DNA of 64,000 bases from Ruminococcus sp. (GCA_029060305.1 JAIDUG010000031.1:1-64000); one strand, 5' to 3'. Positions 30,719-39,773 are shown, counted from the stretch's first letter. The notes: generated by a model not told the origin, from the letters alone. Translations and numbers: made by a program.

Positions 30719-32143
30719 ATGAGAAAAACAAAAATCGTCTGCACGATAGGTCCTGCCACTGACGATAACAATATTATGCGTGAGCTTATGCTTGCCGGTA
30801 TGAATGTTGCACGTTTCAACTTTTCGCATGGTGACTATGAAACACACGAAAAGCGTTTCCGTATGGTTGAAAAGCTCCGTAAGGAACTTGATTTACCGAT
30901 TGCAACACTTCTTGATACAAAAGGTCCTGAAATCCGTCTCGGAAAATTCGTTGACGACAAGCCCGTTGAGATTTTTGACGGAGACCTTTATATCCTTACA
31001 ACTGAAGATATTCTCTGCGACAATCAGAGAGGTAGCATAAGTTTCAAGAAACTCCCTCGTGATGTAAGTATAGGAACAAGGATTCTGATAAACGACGGTG
31101 TTATTGAACTTCTTGCTGAAAAAGTCACAAAGAACGAAATTACCTGTCGTGTAATCCACGGAGGAATACTTTCAAACAACAAGGGAATAAACGTTCCGGG
31201 AGTAAAACTCTCAATGCCTTACCTCAGTGAGAGCGATATGAATGACCTTGAATTTGGTGCAAAGATGGGATTTGACTTTATCGCTGCAAGTTTTGTACGC
31301 ACCGCAGCAGACATAAACTATTTAAGAAAATTCACACATAGTTTAGGGTGGTTTGACGTGCGTATAATCGCAAAGATTGAAAACACTGACGGCGTTGAGA
31401 ATATCGACGAAATTCTTGAGACGGCAGACGGAATAATGGTTGCGAGAGGCGATATGGGCGTTGAGATACCTTTTGAACGTATACCCGCAATTCAGAAAGA
31501 ACTCATACACAAAGGTTATAATGCAGGAAAACAGGTTATTACGGCTACACAGATGCTTGAATCAATGATAACAAATCCACGTCCCACACGTGCGGAAATA
31601 ACTGACGTTGCCAACGCTATATATGACGGTACAAGTGCTATAATGCTTTCCGGCGAGACGGCAGCAGGTGCATATCCGGTTGAGGTAGTAAAGACAATGG
31701 CGTTGATTGCTGAGACTACCGAAAACAACATTGATTACAAGGGAGAATTTGCAACACGTCGCACAGAACCTAACGGAAATATTGCAGAAGCTATTGCACA
31801 CGCTGTTGTTACAACCGCACACGACCTCAATGCACGTGCTATTATTACGGTATCTCTCGGCGGAGGTACTGCGAGACTTATTTCAAAATATCGTCCGTTG
31901 TGTCCTATCATATGCTGTACTACAGGTGAAGTCGCACAGAGACAGATGAATATGAGCTGGGGAGTTATTCCGCTTATCGTCGAGGAAAAAACAAGTACTG
32001 ATGAACTTTTTTCAACGGCAGTAGAGACGGCGGAATCCCACGGACTTGTGCAGGACGGCGATATAGTAGCTATTACCGCTGGTGTACCTATCGGAGTTTC
32101 AGGTACTACAAATATGTTGAAAATCGCAAAAATCGGCAAATAA
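30719..32143 (+). CDS. pyk: Pyruvate kinase
   Basis: Converts phosphoenolpyruvate and ADP to pyruvate and ATP in glycolysis. The 474-residue protein starts RKTKIVCTIGPATDD and has the active-site segments FNFSHGDYE, DTKGPEIRLG, IIAKIENTDGVENIDEI, VARGDMGVEIP and ATQMLESM. It lacks the extra C-terminal PEP-utiliser-like domain seen in Bacillus. The ATG at 30719 is chosen because AAGGAGAG precedes it; the longer frame runs back into pcrA. It ends at a strong terminator. Confidence 0.97.
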   Translation: MRKTKIVCTIGPATDDNNIMRELMLAGMNVARFNFSHGDYETHEKRFRMVEKLRKELDLPIATLLDTKGPEIRLGKFVDDKPVEIFDGDLYILTTEDILCDNQRGSISFKKLPRDVSIGTRILINDGVIELLAEKVTKNEITCRVIHGGILSNNKGINVPGVKLSMPYLSESDMNDLEFGAKMGFDFIAASFVRTAADINYLRKFTHSLGWFDVRIIAKIENTDGVENIDEILETADGIMVARGDMGVEIPFERIPAIQKELIHKGYNAGKQVITATQMLESMITNPRPTRAEITDVANAIYDGTSAIMLSGETAAGAYPVEVVKTMALIAETTENNIDYKGEFATRRTEPNGNIAEAIAHAVVTTAHDLNARAIITVSLGGGTARLISKYRPLCPIICCTTGEVAQRQMNMSWGVIPLIVEEKTSTDELFSTAVETAESHGLVQDGDIVAITAGVPIGVSGTTNMLKIAKIGK

Positions 32144-32155
32144 TCATAAAAAAAG

Positions 32156-32175
32156 TCCCCTCTGTTGTGAGGGGA
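32156..32175 (+). terminator. Terminator of pcrA-pyk
   Basis: TCCCCTC and GAGGGGA form a 7-base stem followed by TTTTATTGTTTTT. Confidence 0.9.
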
Positions 32176-32198
32176 TTTTATTGTTTTTATGTATTTGA

Positions 32199-32687
32199 TT
32201 AAATGATTTCTGATATATTGTTTATTATGGTATTCATTAAATTAATAATATCTGTAATACTTTCAATATTATCACTAATTGCATAGTTGTAGGAAGAAGT
32301 AATATCGTCATAACAACCAATAATTTCCTGCTGTCTGTTTTCCATATTTTCCGGTACTCCAGTGTTTGCAACGGTATCACGAATAGCATTGATTTCGTCA
32401 TTCATATCAATAAAAGAATCATAAAAAATAATGTTTGGGTCATTGTAGATGTTTTTTAATTCTTGTGTAACTGAATTTAAATCTTTTAAATTTAATCCGG
32501 ATAATTTGTCAGGAACCGGAATATTATTTTTGCCTGCAAAATAATCATCGAGATATTTTTTCATTTTATCATCTATTAACTTATTATGAATATTTCCGTA
32601 TTCTATACAGCGTTCAAGATATTCTGTTTGCTTTGTCAGACATTCCTTAATACTGCTGAGTTCTTTTTTGATTTCCGTTAAATTCAT
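32199..32687 (-). CDS. Hypothetical helical protein, second gene of a pair
   Basis: A 162-residue protein that appears all-helical, with an N-terminal Lys/Glu-rich coiled coil (LTEIKKELSSIKECLTKQTE) and a C-terminal stretch rich in Ile and Asn. It has no signal peptide and no recognised domain. The gene is A/T-rich and Asn/Ile-rich compared with its neighbours. GAAAGGAGTG precedes the ATG. It follows the 95-residue gene by 17 bases; the two form a transcription unit of their own. Confidence 0.7.
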   Translation of the reverse strand: MNLTEIKKELSSIKECLTKQTEYLERCIEYGNIHNKLIDDKMKKYLDDYFAGKNNIPVPDKLSGLNLKDLNSVTQELKNIYNDPNIIFYDSFIDMNDEINAIRDTVANTGVPENMENRQQEIIGCYDDITSSYNYAISDNIESITDIINLMNTIINNISEII

Positions 32688-32704
32688 TTCTACACTCCTT
32701 TCTT

Positions 32705-32992
32705 TTATTTATAGTCCTGTAATTCTTCTAATTTTTCTATTATATTCTTTAAATCTGCGTATAAACTGGAAAGACATTCAATATCGCTGTTTATTTCTGT
32801 AAGTTTATCTGTAAAGTCTTCGTTAATGTCTTTGTTATGTTCCTCAAGATAGTTCTTTCGGTCTTCATCTCCGTCAATAATATAATCTATATTTTTCGGA
32901 ATTTCTCCTAAAGCATTGCACAAATTATTGAGAGATGTAAGTTGTTTATCAATAGTTTTCCAGTCATTTTTGCACATACCGTTTACTGACAT
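32705..32992 (-). CDS. Hypothetical small helical protein, first gene of a pair
   Basis: A 95-residue protein, apparently two long helices (KNDWKTIDKQLTSLNNLCNA and TDKLTEINSDIECLSSLYAD) around an acidic central turn. The ATG at 32992 is preferred over one 33 codons upstream because GGAAAGGAGA precedes it and the extension looks non-coding. Size and helical hairpin shape recall small partner proteins of type VII secretion, but there is no WXG motif, toxin or secretion gene nearby, so this is only a thought. Confidence 0.65.
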   Translation of the reverse strand: MSVNGMCKNDWKTIDKQLTSLNNLCNALGEIPKNIDYIIDGDEDRKNYLEEHNKDINEDFTDKLTEINSDIECLSSLYADLKNIIEKLEELQDYK

Positions 32993-33096
32993 AAAAAATT
33001 CTCCTTTCCGTATTCTCTTTGCCAACAGTTGAATTATTTCTTGTGATAAAGGCAAACGTAAATACAATATTATGAATATAATTTCACACAATATTC

Positions 33097-33125
33097 GTGA
33101 TATTAATTATTTTGAAATTTGTCAA
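33097..33125 (-). promoter_or_regulatory. Possible promoter of the helical-protein pair
   Basis: TTGACA, 17 bases, TATCAC on the minus strand; the -35 is perfect, the -10 weak. Confidence 0.45.
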
Positions 33126-33151
33126 TAGAAATATGTGATTTTTTAATCAAA

Positions 33152-33739
33152 TTATATTTCGATTATGTATTTTTCAAAAGCATTTACAACGGTTGTTTCA
33201 CCAACTTTCTGAGTGCGTGTAAAATTTCCGTAATTCTGGTGTACATGACCATGTATGAAAAATTTCGGCTGGTATTTTTCTATAAGTGTATTAAAGCACT
33301 CAAAGCCTCTATGGGCGTAATCCTCCATATCGTTGATATTTCTTGCGGGGGAATGTGTGAGCAGAATATCAAAACCCTTATTTTTCAACAGACTTAAACG
33401 ACGTTTTCTGATACGGTTTTTCATTTGTTTTTCTGTAAACTGGAAATGTCCGTTTCCGTACCTCATTGAACCGCCGAGACCGAAAATTCTTATTCCGTTG
33501 TAGTTAATGATTTTGTCGTCAACGCATATACAACCGTCGGGGGATTTTTTCAGATAGCTGTCATCGTGGTTTCCGTGAACATACAGAACATCTACATTAG
33601 CCATAGTTGCAAGAAATGAAAGATATTCAGCGTTGAGGTCACCACATGACAGTATCAGGTCTATTCCGTCAGTTTTGGACTTGTCCCAGTAGTCCCACAA
33701 TGAACGGCTTTCCTCGTCTGCAATCAGAAGTATTTTCAT
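33152..33739 (-). CDS. Calcineurin-like metallophosphoesterase
   Basis: A 195-residue cytosolic protein with the metallophosphoesterase motifs: Asp8 in LLIADEES in place of the usual DxH, GDLN near 34, GNHDDS near 56, LLTHSPARN near 130 and GHVHQNYG near 164. The first motif lacks the usual histidine, so the first metal site may be altered. The substrate is unknown. It starts four bases inside the HAD phosphatase gene end and closes the tgt-queA operon. Confidence 0.85.
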   Translation of the reverse strand: MKILLIADEESRSLWDYWDKSKTDGIDLILSCGDLNAEYLSFLATMANVDVLYVHGNHDDSYLKKSPDGCICVDDKIINYNGIRIFGLGGSMRYGNGHFQFTEKQMKNRIRKRRLSLLKNKGFDILLTHSPARNINDMEDYAHRGFECFNTLIEKYQPKFFIHGHVHQNYGNFTRTQKVGETTVVNAFEKYIIEI

Positions 33740-34374
33740 TTCAGAATGAAGTCCGCAATATCTTCTGGAGTGTCCGCTATGAAGTCAGCACCTGCTTTTG
33801 TGAGTTCCTCAACTCCACGGAATCCCCATGCACAGCCTATTGAAGATATTCCGGCGTTTTTAGCCGTCTGAATATCAACATTACTGTCGCCAATCATAAA
33901 TACTTTGTTATCTGCCGGAAGTACGGAAAGAATTTCGTTTATAATAGCAGTATCAGGTTTTTTCGGGCGTTCTTCACAACCGCCTAAAACTTTTACAAAA
34001 TCAAACTCAGGCAGTAATTTATTGACAATCTGTCTTGCAAAATTCTGAGGTTTGTTTGTAGCAACAGCAAGCGTTACATTATTTTCCTTGAGTATATCGA
34101 GGCATTTTTTCATACCGTCATAAAGTTTCGTCTTGTCAAGAAAATGCGTTCCATAGTATTCACTGAAGATTTCAAGAAGTTTTTCAGTATCGTCTTTTCT
34201 GTTTTCGGGTAAAGCACGATAGCAAAGTTTCTGCACACCGTTTCCGACGAATTGTTTGTAACTCTCATAAGGGTGAATCGGATAACAGAGTTTTTCAAGT
34301 CCGTAATTAGTAGCATCGGCGAGGTCGTAAAGAGTATCTGCTAAAGTACCGTCAAGGTCGAAAATCGCAATCAT
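33736..34374 (-). CDS. HAD family hydrolase, phosphoglycolate-phosphatase-like
   Basis: A 212-residue protein with the four HAD motifs: DLDGTLADT at the start, VATNK near 110, the lysine segment near PKKPDTAI (as ERPKKPDTA), and MIGDSNVDIQTAKNAG near 165. The alpha-helical cap after motif I is that of Gph/PGP-like enzymes. The ATG at 34374 follows AAAGGAGTG; the longer frame runs back into queA. The cellular substrate is not clear. Confidence 0.9.
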   Translation of the reverse strand: MIAIFDLDGTLADTLYDLADATNYGLEKLCYPIHPYESYKQFVGNGVQKLCYRALPENRKDDTEKLLEIFSEYYGTHFLDKTKLYDGMKKCLDILKENNVTLAVATNKPQNFARQIVNKLLPEFDFVKVLGGCEERPKKPDTAIINEILSVLPADNKVFMIGDSNVDIQTAKNAGISSIGCAWGFRGVEELTKAGADFIADTPEDIADFILK

Positions 34375-34387
34375 AAAACACACTCCT

Positions 34388-35419
34388 TTACAGAATACAC
34401 ATACAGTCGCCGAAACTGAAAAATCTGTACTTTTCGTCAACGGCGATTTTGTAAGCGTTCATAGTGTTGTCGTAACCCATAAACGCAGATACAAGCATAA
34501 TCAGGGTACTTTCGGGCAGGTGGAAATTAGTAATCAGTCCGTCAATACATTTGAATTTATATGACGGATAAATAAATATGTCAGTGTAACCCTCGTGTGC
34601 GGAAATTTCATTATAGAAAGTTGCAACGCTTTCAAGAGTACGGCAGGCGGTAGTACCTACAGCGATAACACGTCCGCCATTGGCTTTTGTTTCGTTGATT
34701 AAATCGGCTGTTTCCTGTGATAAAAAATAATGTTCGCTGTGCATTTTGTGGTTGAGTACATTATCTTCCTTTACCGGTCTGAAAGTCCCCAGTCCGACGT
34801 GCAGAGTTACGAAAGCTGTTTTTATACCTTTGGCGTGAAGTTCGTCAATCATCTCCGGAGTGAAGTGAAGTCCGGCTGTTGGTGCGGCGGCTGAACCGAG
34901 TTCACGGGAATATACAGTCTGATAACGTTCTTTGTTTTCGAGTTTTGCGGTTATGTATGGCGGTAACGGCATTTGTCCTACATCTTCAAGTGCAGTAAAG
35001 AAATTCCCCTCGCACTCGAATCTGACTATTCTGTTTCCGTCGTCCTTAGCCTCTACTACTTCAGCAACAAGTCTTCCGTCACCGAAAGAAAATTTTACAC
35101 CTTTTTTTGCTTTTTTTGCGGGACGACAGATTATTTCCCAGAGTTTGTCGCCTTTCTGTTCAAGCAACAGAAATTCTATAAAAGTATGATTTTCGATTTT
35201 TTCGCCGTAAAGTCTCGCCGGAATAACTCTTGAATCGTTCATTACAAGCAAATCACCTTTTTTCAGGTGACTGCATAAGTTATAGAAATGGTCGTGTTCA
35301 ACCGCACCAGTCTGACGGTTTACGCACATCATTCTTGAAAAATTACGAGGTTCAACCGGTATCTGTGCTATGAGTTCTTCCGGCAAATCGTAGTAAAAAT
35401 CGGATTTTAAAAGTTCCAT
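34388..35419 (-). CDS. queA: S-adenosylmethionine:tRNA ribosyltransferase-isomerase
   Basis: Converts preQ1 in tRNA to epoxyqueuosine, using the ribosyl part of S-adenosylmethionine. The 343-residue protein has the QueA landmarks: DFYYDLPEELIAQIP at the start, DLLVMNDSRVIPARL, LGSAAAPTAGLHFTPEM, VTLHVGLGTFRPV and LITNFHLPESTLIMLVSA. It is in an operon with tgt, the enzyme of the preceding step, separated by a PAS-domain gene. Confidence 0.97.
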   Translation of the reverse strand: MELLKSDFYYDLPEELIAQIPVEPRNFSRMMCVNRQTGAVEHDHFYNLCSHLKKGDLLVMNDSRVIPARLYGEKIENHTFIEFLLLEQKGDKLWEIICRPAKKAKKGVKFSFGDGRLVAEVVEAKDDGNRIVRFECEGNFFTALEDVGQMPLPPYITAKLENKERYQTVYSRELGSAAAPTAGLHFTPEMIDELHAKGIKTAFVTLHVGLGTFRPVKEDNVLNHKMHSEHYFLSQETADLINETKANGGRVIAVGTTACRTLESVATFYNEISAHEGYTDIFIYPSYKFKCIDGLITNFHLPESTLIMLVSAFMGYDNTMNAYKIAVDEKYRFFSFGDCMCIL

Positions 35420-35431
35420 AATATCTCCTTG

Positions 35432-35803
35432 TCAGTCCATAGTGTAGCGTGTTGAGGTGTCAGGCGTACGGAGTTCGTGTTTTTCGTAGTAGCCGATAAG
35501 GTTTCCGTTTTCGTCACGCAGTGCAATCATATATATATCGTGATTTTCCTTGTTGTGGACTGTGAAAACCTTATTGTTATCCTTGCTTTCCTCAAACCAC
35601 GCAACAACCATTCTTATAATACTGTTGGAATCCTCGTTGTGACAGGCAAGAAGTGAGTGTCCTATCAGAGAAGCACCACCTCTTTTTGCGTACCTCTTTA
35701 CAGAAGCCGGATTCATATAAATGATTTTGTGGTTTGTGTCGCATATTACAACAGGCATATCATCCATATCAATGACACTTTTGAAAAAAACTGAAATTTC
35801 CAT
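35432..35803 (-). CDS. Single-domain PAS protein between tgt and queA
   Basis: A 123-residue protein made of one PAS domain: MPVVICDTNHKIIYMNPASV near 17, GHSLLACHNEDSNSIIRMVV near 47, YMIALRDENGNLIGYYEKHE at the end. The Cys-His in LLACHN is a candidate ligand for heme or metal, as in other PAS sensors with CHN-type motifs, but cofactor binding is not shown. It has no output domain or membrane segment. It lies 12 bases from queA and 15 from tgt, so it is produced with the queuosine enzymes. Confidence 0.85.
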   Translation of the reverse strand: MEISVFFKSVIDMDDMPVVICDTNHKIIYMNPASVKRYAKRGGASLIGHSLLACHNEDSNSIIRMVVAWFEESKDNNKVFTVHNKENHDIYMIALRDENGNLIGYYEKHELRTPDTSTRYTMD

Positions 35804-35818
35804 AAATAAAAATCCTCC

Positions 35819-36949
35819 TTAAATTCTTGTTGCGAGAAGTTCAGAATACTTGTTCCTAAATTGTTCAAACTGGTCATTGTCAATAGCATCACGGATTTTT
35901 TCCGTAAGGGTATTGTAAAAGTAAAGGTTATGCTGTACCGCAAGTCTGCCAGCAAGCTGTTCATTAGCCTTGAAAAGATGACGTACATAAGCACGTGAGA
36001 AGTTACGGCAGGTCGGACAGTCGCATTGTTCGTCAACAGGTCGGGGGTCTGTCTCGTAACACTTGTTGCCTAAATGCATGATACCGCTCCATGTGAAAAC
36101 GGTAGCGTGACGGGCATTTCTGCTTGGCATAACGCAGTCGAACATATCAACACCTCTTGCAACAGCTTCAATGATATTTGACGGTGTACCTACTCCCATT
36201 AAGTAACGTGGTTTGTTTACCGGCATATAAGGCTCTACAACGTCTATAATACGGTACATTTCGGAAGTTTCTTCACCAACTGCAAGTCCTCCGATTGCGT
36301 AACCGTCAAGGTCAAGTTTTGCAATATCTTCCATATGTTTTATACGTAAGTCGTCAAAAGTCGAACCCTGATTTATTCCGAAAAGCATCTGATTTCTGTT
36401 GATAGTATCGGGCAGACTGTTCAGACGTTGCATTTCTTCTTTACAGCGGTAAAGCCAGCGTGTAGTACGTTCTATAGAGTTGAGGACATACTTGTATGGT
36501 GACGGATTCTCAATACATTCGTCGAAAGCCATAGCAATTGTTGAAGCAAGATTTGACTGTATCTGCATACTTTCTTCAGGACCCATAAAAATACGGTGAC
36601 CGTCTATATGTGAGGCAAAGTATACACCTTCTTCTTTTATCTTTCGGAGTTTTGCAAGCGAAAAAACCTGAAATCCTCCGCTGTCGGTAAGAATAGGCTT
36701 GTCCCAGTTCATAAACCTGTGCAGACCGCCCATTTGTTTTATAACCTTGTCGGTAGGTCGTAAGTGGAGATGATACGTATTACATAATTCAACCTGAGTT
36801 TTCAGACCTTTGAGGTCGATAGAAGATATACCGCCCTTTATAGCTCCGGCAGTACCTACATTCATAAAGCACGGTGTCTGAAAAGTGCCGTGGACTGTTT
36901 CAAATGTTCCACGACGTGCCTTGTTATCTGTTTTAAGTAATTTAAACAT
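35819..36949 (-). CDS. tgt: Queuine/preQ1 tRNA-guanine transglycosylase
   Basis: Swaps guanine 34 of GUN-anticodon tRNAs for preQ1. The 376-residue protein has the catalytic Asp in LTDSGGFQVFSL, the second Asp in MFDCVMPSRNARHA, GGLAVGE and the zinc ligands in DEQCDCPTCRNFSRAY with a later His. AAAGGA precedes the ATG. No preQ1 riboswitch was seen before it. It is the first gene of the operon, divergent from the lysine-riboswitch operon. Confidence 0.97.
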   Translation of the reverse strand: MFKLLKTDNKARRGTFETVHGTFQTPCFMNVGTAGAIKGGISSIDLKGLKTQVELCNTYHLHLRPTDKVIKQMGGLHRFMNWDKPILTDSGGFQVFSLAKLRKIKEEGVYFASHIDGHRIFMGPEESMQIQSNLASTIAMAFDECIENPSPYKYVLNSIERTTRWLYRCKEEMQRLNSLPDTINRNQMLFGINQGSTFDDLRIKHMEDIAKLDLDGYAIGGLAVGEETSEMYRIIDVVEPYMPVNKPRYLMGVGTPSNIIEAVARGVDMFDCVMPSRNARHATVFTWSGIMHLGNKCYETDPRPVDEQCDCPTCRNFSRAYVRHLFKANEQLAGRLAVQHNLYFYNTLTEKIRDAIDNDQFEQFRNKYSELLATRI

Positions 36950-37000
36950 ATTATAGAATCCTTTCGTTTTGCATTATTCCTAAAAATTTTTCAAAAACTC

Positions 37001-37029
37001 TTGACATAATAATTTCAACGTGATATTAT
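37001..37029 (+). promoter_or_regulatory. Promoter of the lysine-biosynthesis operon
   Basis: TTGACA, 17 bases, TATTAT on the plus strand, directly before the lysine riboswitch. Confidence 0.9.
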
Positions 37030-37037
37030 TATAGACA

Positions 37038-37275
37038 AGGTAGAGGTGCGGTCAAAAAAAGTACCTGAATATCGGATAACCAGTCCCATGATATTCAGCG
37101 AAAGGTGAGACCGCCGAAGAACTGTTTCCGGTAAATTCAGTTCTGGTCATTGACTTAACAGGTTTCTGACTGTCATCATACATATGGTGGAGAGCTATCG
37201 CATATGAATTTTTTCTATGCCAGTACTTCTATTATAGCGTATGGTGAACCTGTTTGCAACAGGTTTTTATTATTT
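37038..37275 (+). promoter_or_regulatory. Lysine riboswitch (L box)
   Basis: The conserved L-box elements occur in order: AGAGGTGCG at 37042-37050, GCCGAAG at 37113-37119, CTGTCA at 37170-37175 and GGAGAGCTATC at 37189-37199. A terminator with a T-rich tail follows before asd. Lysine binding should favour the terminator and shut off the asd-dapA-dapB operon. Confidence 0.95.
37247..37275 (+). terminator. Riboswitch-controlled terminator
   Basis: AACCTGTT and AACAGGTT form an 8-base stem with a three-base loop, followed by TTTATTATTTTT. Confidence 0.9.
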
Positions 37276-37303
37276 TTGTAAAAAATTACAAGGAGATGTT
37301 TTT

Positions 37304-38383
37304 ATGAAACAGTATAATGTCGGCATCATAGGTGCGACAGGTATGGTTGGACAGAGATTTGCAACTTTACTTGAAAATCACCCGTGGTTTAATGTAAAGG
37401 TTCTTGCTGCTTCTCCGAGAAGTGCGGGCAAGACTTACGAGGAAGTGGCTGGTAGCCGTTGGAAAATGGCTGTACCTATGCCGGAATCAATGAAAGATAT
37501 GGTACTTCTTGACGCAACATCAGATATCGAAAAAATCGCCGGAATGGTAGACTTCTGTTTCTGTGCGGTTGATATGAAGAAAGACGAAATCAAGGCTCTT
37601 GAAGAAGCGTACGCAAAGGCAGAATGTCCGATAGTTTCCAATAACTCAGCACACAGATTTACTCCGGATGTTCCTATGGTAGTACCGGAAATCAATCCTG
37701 ACCATATCGAAATAATCAAGGCTCAGAGAGAACGTCTCGGCACTAAGAGAGGTTTTATCGCTGTAAAGTCTAACTGTTCTATTCAGAGCTATGTACCGGC
37801 ACTTCACCCTCTCAGAAAGTTTGGTCTGAAAAATGTTCTTGCCTGTACTTATCAGGCTATTTCCGGAGCAGGAAAGAATTTTGAAACGTGGCCTGAAATG
37901 GTTGACAATCTCATTCCATACATCGGAGGAGAAGAAGAAAAGTCCGAACAAGAACCTCTCAAAGTATGGGGTACTATTGAGGGCAACGAAATTGTAAAGG
38001 CATCAACACCGTCAATAACAACGCAGTGTCTCCGTGTACCTGTTTCAGACGGTCACACAGCTGCCGTATTCGTAAGTTTTGAAAAGAAACCCACTAAAGA
38101 GGAAATACTTCAGTTGTGGGCAGACTTCAAAGGCTTACCGCAGGAACTTGAATTACCGTCAGCACCTAAGCAGTTTATACACTACTTTGAGGACGATAAC
38201 AGACCGCAGGCTAAACTTGACAGAAATCTTGAAAACGGTATGGCAGTATCAACAGGTCGTCTCCGTGAGGATACTCAGTACGATTATAAGTTTGTATGTC
38301 TTTCACATAATACTCTCAGAGGTGCAGCAGGTGGTGGTGTACTTCTTGCCGAACTTCTCGCAGCGAAGGGTTATTTTGATTGA
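37304..38383 (+). CDS. asd: Aspartate-semialdehyde dehydrogenase
   Basis: Reduces aspartyl phosphate to aspartate semialdehyde for lysine, threonine and methionine. The 359-residue protein is of the archaeal/fungal type: NADP site GIIGATGMVGQRF, catalytic Cys in VKSNCSIQSYVPAL, and SDGHTAAVFVSF. AAGGAGATG precedes the ATG at 37304; the longer frame runs into the riboswitch. First gene of the lysine operon; its TGA overlaps the next ATG. Confidence 0.97.
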   Translation: MKQYNVGIIGATGMVGQRFATLLENHPWFNVKVLAASPRSAGKTYEEVAGSRWKMAVPMPESMKDMVLLDATSDIEKIAGMVDFCFCAVDMKKDEIKALEEAYAKAECPIVSNNSAHRFTPDVPMVVPEINPDHIEIIKAQRERLGTKRGFIAVKSNCSIQSYVPALHPLRKFGLKNVLACTYQAISGAGKNFETWPEMVDNLIPYIGGEEEKSEQEPLKVWGTIEGNEIVKASTPSITTQCLRVPVSDGHTAAVFVSFEKKPTKEEILQLWADFKGLPQELELPSAPKQFIHYFEDDNRPQAKLDRNLENGMAVSTGRLREDTQYDYKFVCLSHNTLRGAAGGGVLLAELLAAKGYFD

Positions 38384-38832
38384 TGTTGATTGAAATAAAG
38401 TCTGTTTCATCGTCGGAAACCGTAACAGCTTACGGTCTCACACGTGAACTTATGGAATATCATAACGCACTTGATATTTTCACTATGAAACAGGAACGTT
38501 TCAGTGAACTTGTTAAAACAGGTGCGTTAATGAGTTTCCTCGCATATGCTGACGGCGAACCGGTCGGCGTTATGAATGCTTTCTATAAGCTGACTACTTT
38601 CACCGGACGGAAGATTTTCTATATTGAAGATTTGTACGCCCGTGAGAAGTGCAGAGGTTGCGGAATAGGTGGAAAGTTTCTTGAAAAGGCTAAGGAAATC
38701 GCTGTTGAAAATGACTGCGAACAGATTGAGTTGAAATGTGCGTTATGGAATAAAAAATCAGCAGGTTTCTATAAATCGCACGGAATGTTTCACGATACGG
38801 AATGGGAAGTCTATACCTTAAACGTATCTTAG
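38383..38832 (+). CDS. GNAT family N-acetyltransferase in the lysine operon
   Basis: A 149-residue GNAT protein: SFLAYADGEPVGVMNAFYKL, IEDLYAREKCRGCGIGGKFL (acetyl-CoA loop, RGxGIG-like) and FYKSHGMFHDTEWEVYTL at the end. Its ATG overlaps the asd stop (TGATG), so it is coupled to asd. The substrate is unknown; its place makes an amino-acid or aspartate-family intermediate possible, but that is inference. Confidence 0.9.
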   Translation: MLIEIKSVSSSETVTAYGLTRELMEYHNALDIFTMKQERFSELVKTGALMSFLAYADGEPVGVMNAFYKLTTFTGRKIFYIEDLYAREKCRGCGIGGKFLEKAKEIAVENDCEQIELKCALWNKKSAGFYKSHGMFHDTEWEVYTLNVS

Positions 38833-38882
38833 TTTTGATTTTAAATTATAATTTATGAATTTCCGAAAGGAGTGTTTCTATA

Positions 38883-39773
38883 ATGAAAAATACAATTTTT
38901 ACCGGAGCAGGTATTGCTATTATCACACCGTTCAATAAGGACGGTTCAATCAATTATGACCGTCTCGGCGAAATGATTGACTATCAGATTGCTAACCATA
39001 CAGATGCTATTATTATCTGCGGTACAACCGGAGAGGCTTCTACCATGACTGACGAGGAACACATTGAGTGTATACGTTACGCTGTTGAAAAGACCGCCGG
39101 AAGAGTACCGGTTATCGCAGGTACTGGAAGCAACGATACAAAATACGCTGTTGAACTCTCAAAGGAAGCAGAAGCAGTCGGTGCAGATGCTTTGTTGCTT
39201 GTTACGCCTTACTACAACAAGACTACTCAGAAAGGTCTCGTAATGCACTTCACTGCTATTGCAGACGCTGTGAATATTCCGATAGTCCTTTACAATATCC
39301 CCGGACGTACTGGTATGGGTTTTGAAGTAGGCACTATCAAGGAACTTGCAAAACACAAGAATATTGTTGCTGTAAAGGAAGCAAGCGGTAACATCAGTTA
39401 TTGTGCTAAACTTATTGCTGAATGCGGTGACGTTATTGACGTTTACAGCGGTAACGACGATATGGTTGTACCTCTGATGTCGCTCGGTGCAAAAGGTGTT
39501 ATTTCCGTTGCATCGCACGTTATTCCCGAACAGATGCACAATATGGTGCAGTACTGTCTTGACAATAATTTTGCAGAAGCAACGAAACTTCAGATTGAAT
39601 ATCTTGACTTAATCAATACTCTTTTCATTGAAGTAAATCCGATTCCTGTTAAAGAGGCTGTTAATATGACAGGTGTGGACGTTGGATTATGCAGAATGCC
39701 TTTGTGTGAGATGTCAGAAGAACACAAGGCTGTTCTGAAAACTGTTCTTGAAAAACACGGTCTTATAAAGTAA
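38883..39773 (+). CDS. dapA: 4-hydroxy-tetrahydrodipicolinate synthase
   Basis: Condenses pyruvate with aspartate semialdehyde, the first step to diaminopimelate and lysine. The 296-residue protein has ICGTTGEASTMTDEEH, the active-site Tyr in VLYNIPGRTGM and the Schiff-base Lys in IVAVKEASGN, plus YSGNDDMVVP. GGAGTG precedes the ATG. Confidence 0.97.
   Translation: MKNTIFTGAGIAIITPFNKDGSINYDRLGEMIDYQIANHTDAIIICGTTGEASTMTDEEHIECIRYAVEKTAGRVPVIAGTGSNDTKYAVELSKEAEAVGADALLLVTPYYNKTTQKGLVMHFTAIADAVNIPIVLYNIPGRTGMGFEVGTIKELAKHKNIVAVKEASGNISYCAKLIAECGDVIDVYSGNDDMVVPLMSLGAKGVISVASHVIPEQMHNMVQYCLDNNFAEATKLQIEYLDLINTLFIEVNPIPVKEAVNMTGVDVGLCRMPLCEMSEEHKAVLKTVLEKHGLIK

Noticed and set aside
32993..33091. 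33-residue extension of the small helical protein at 32705
   Set aside because: No ribosome site before it and a good one before ATG 32992; the extension is hydrophobic and unlike the rest.
36950..37000. preQ1 riboswitch before tgt
   Set aside because: No conserved preQ1 pattern or pseudoknot could be seen in the short leader on the minus strand.
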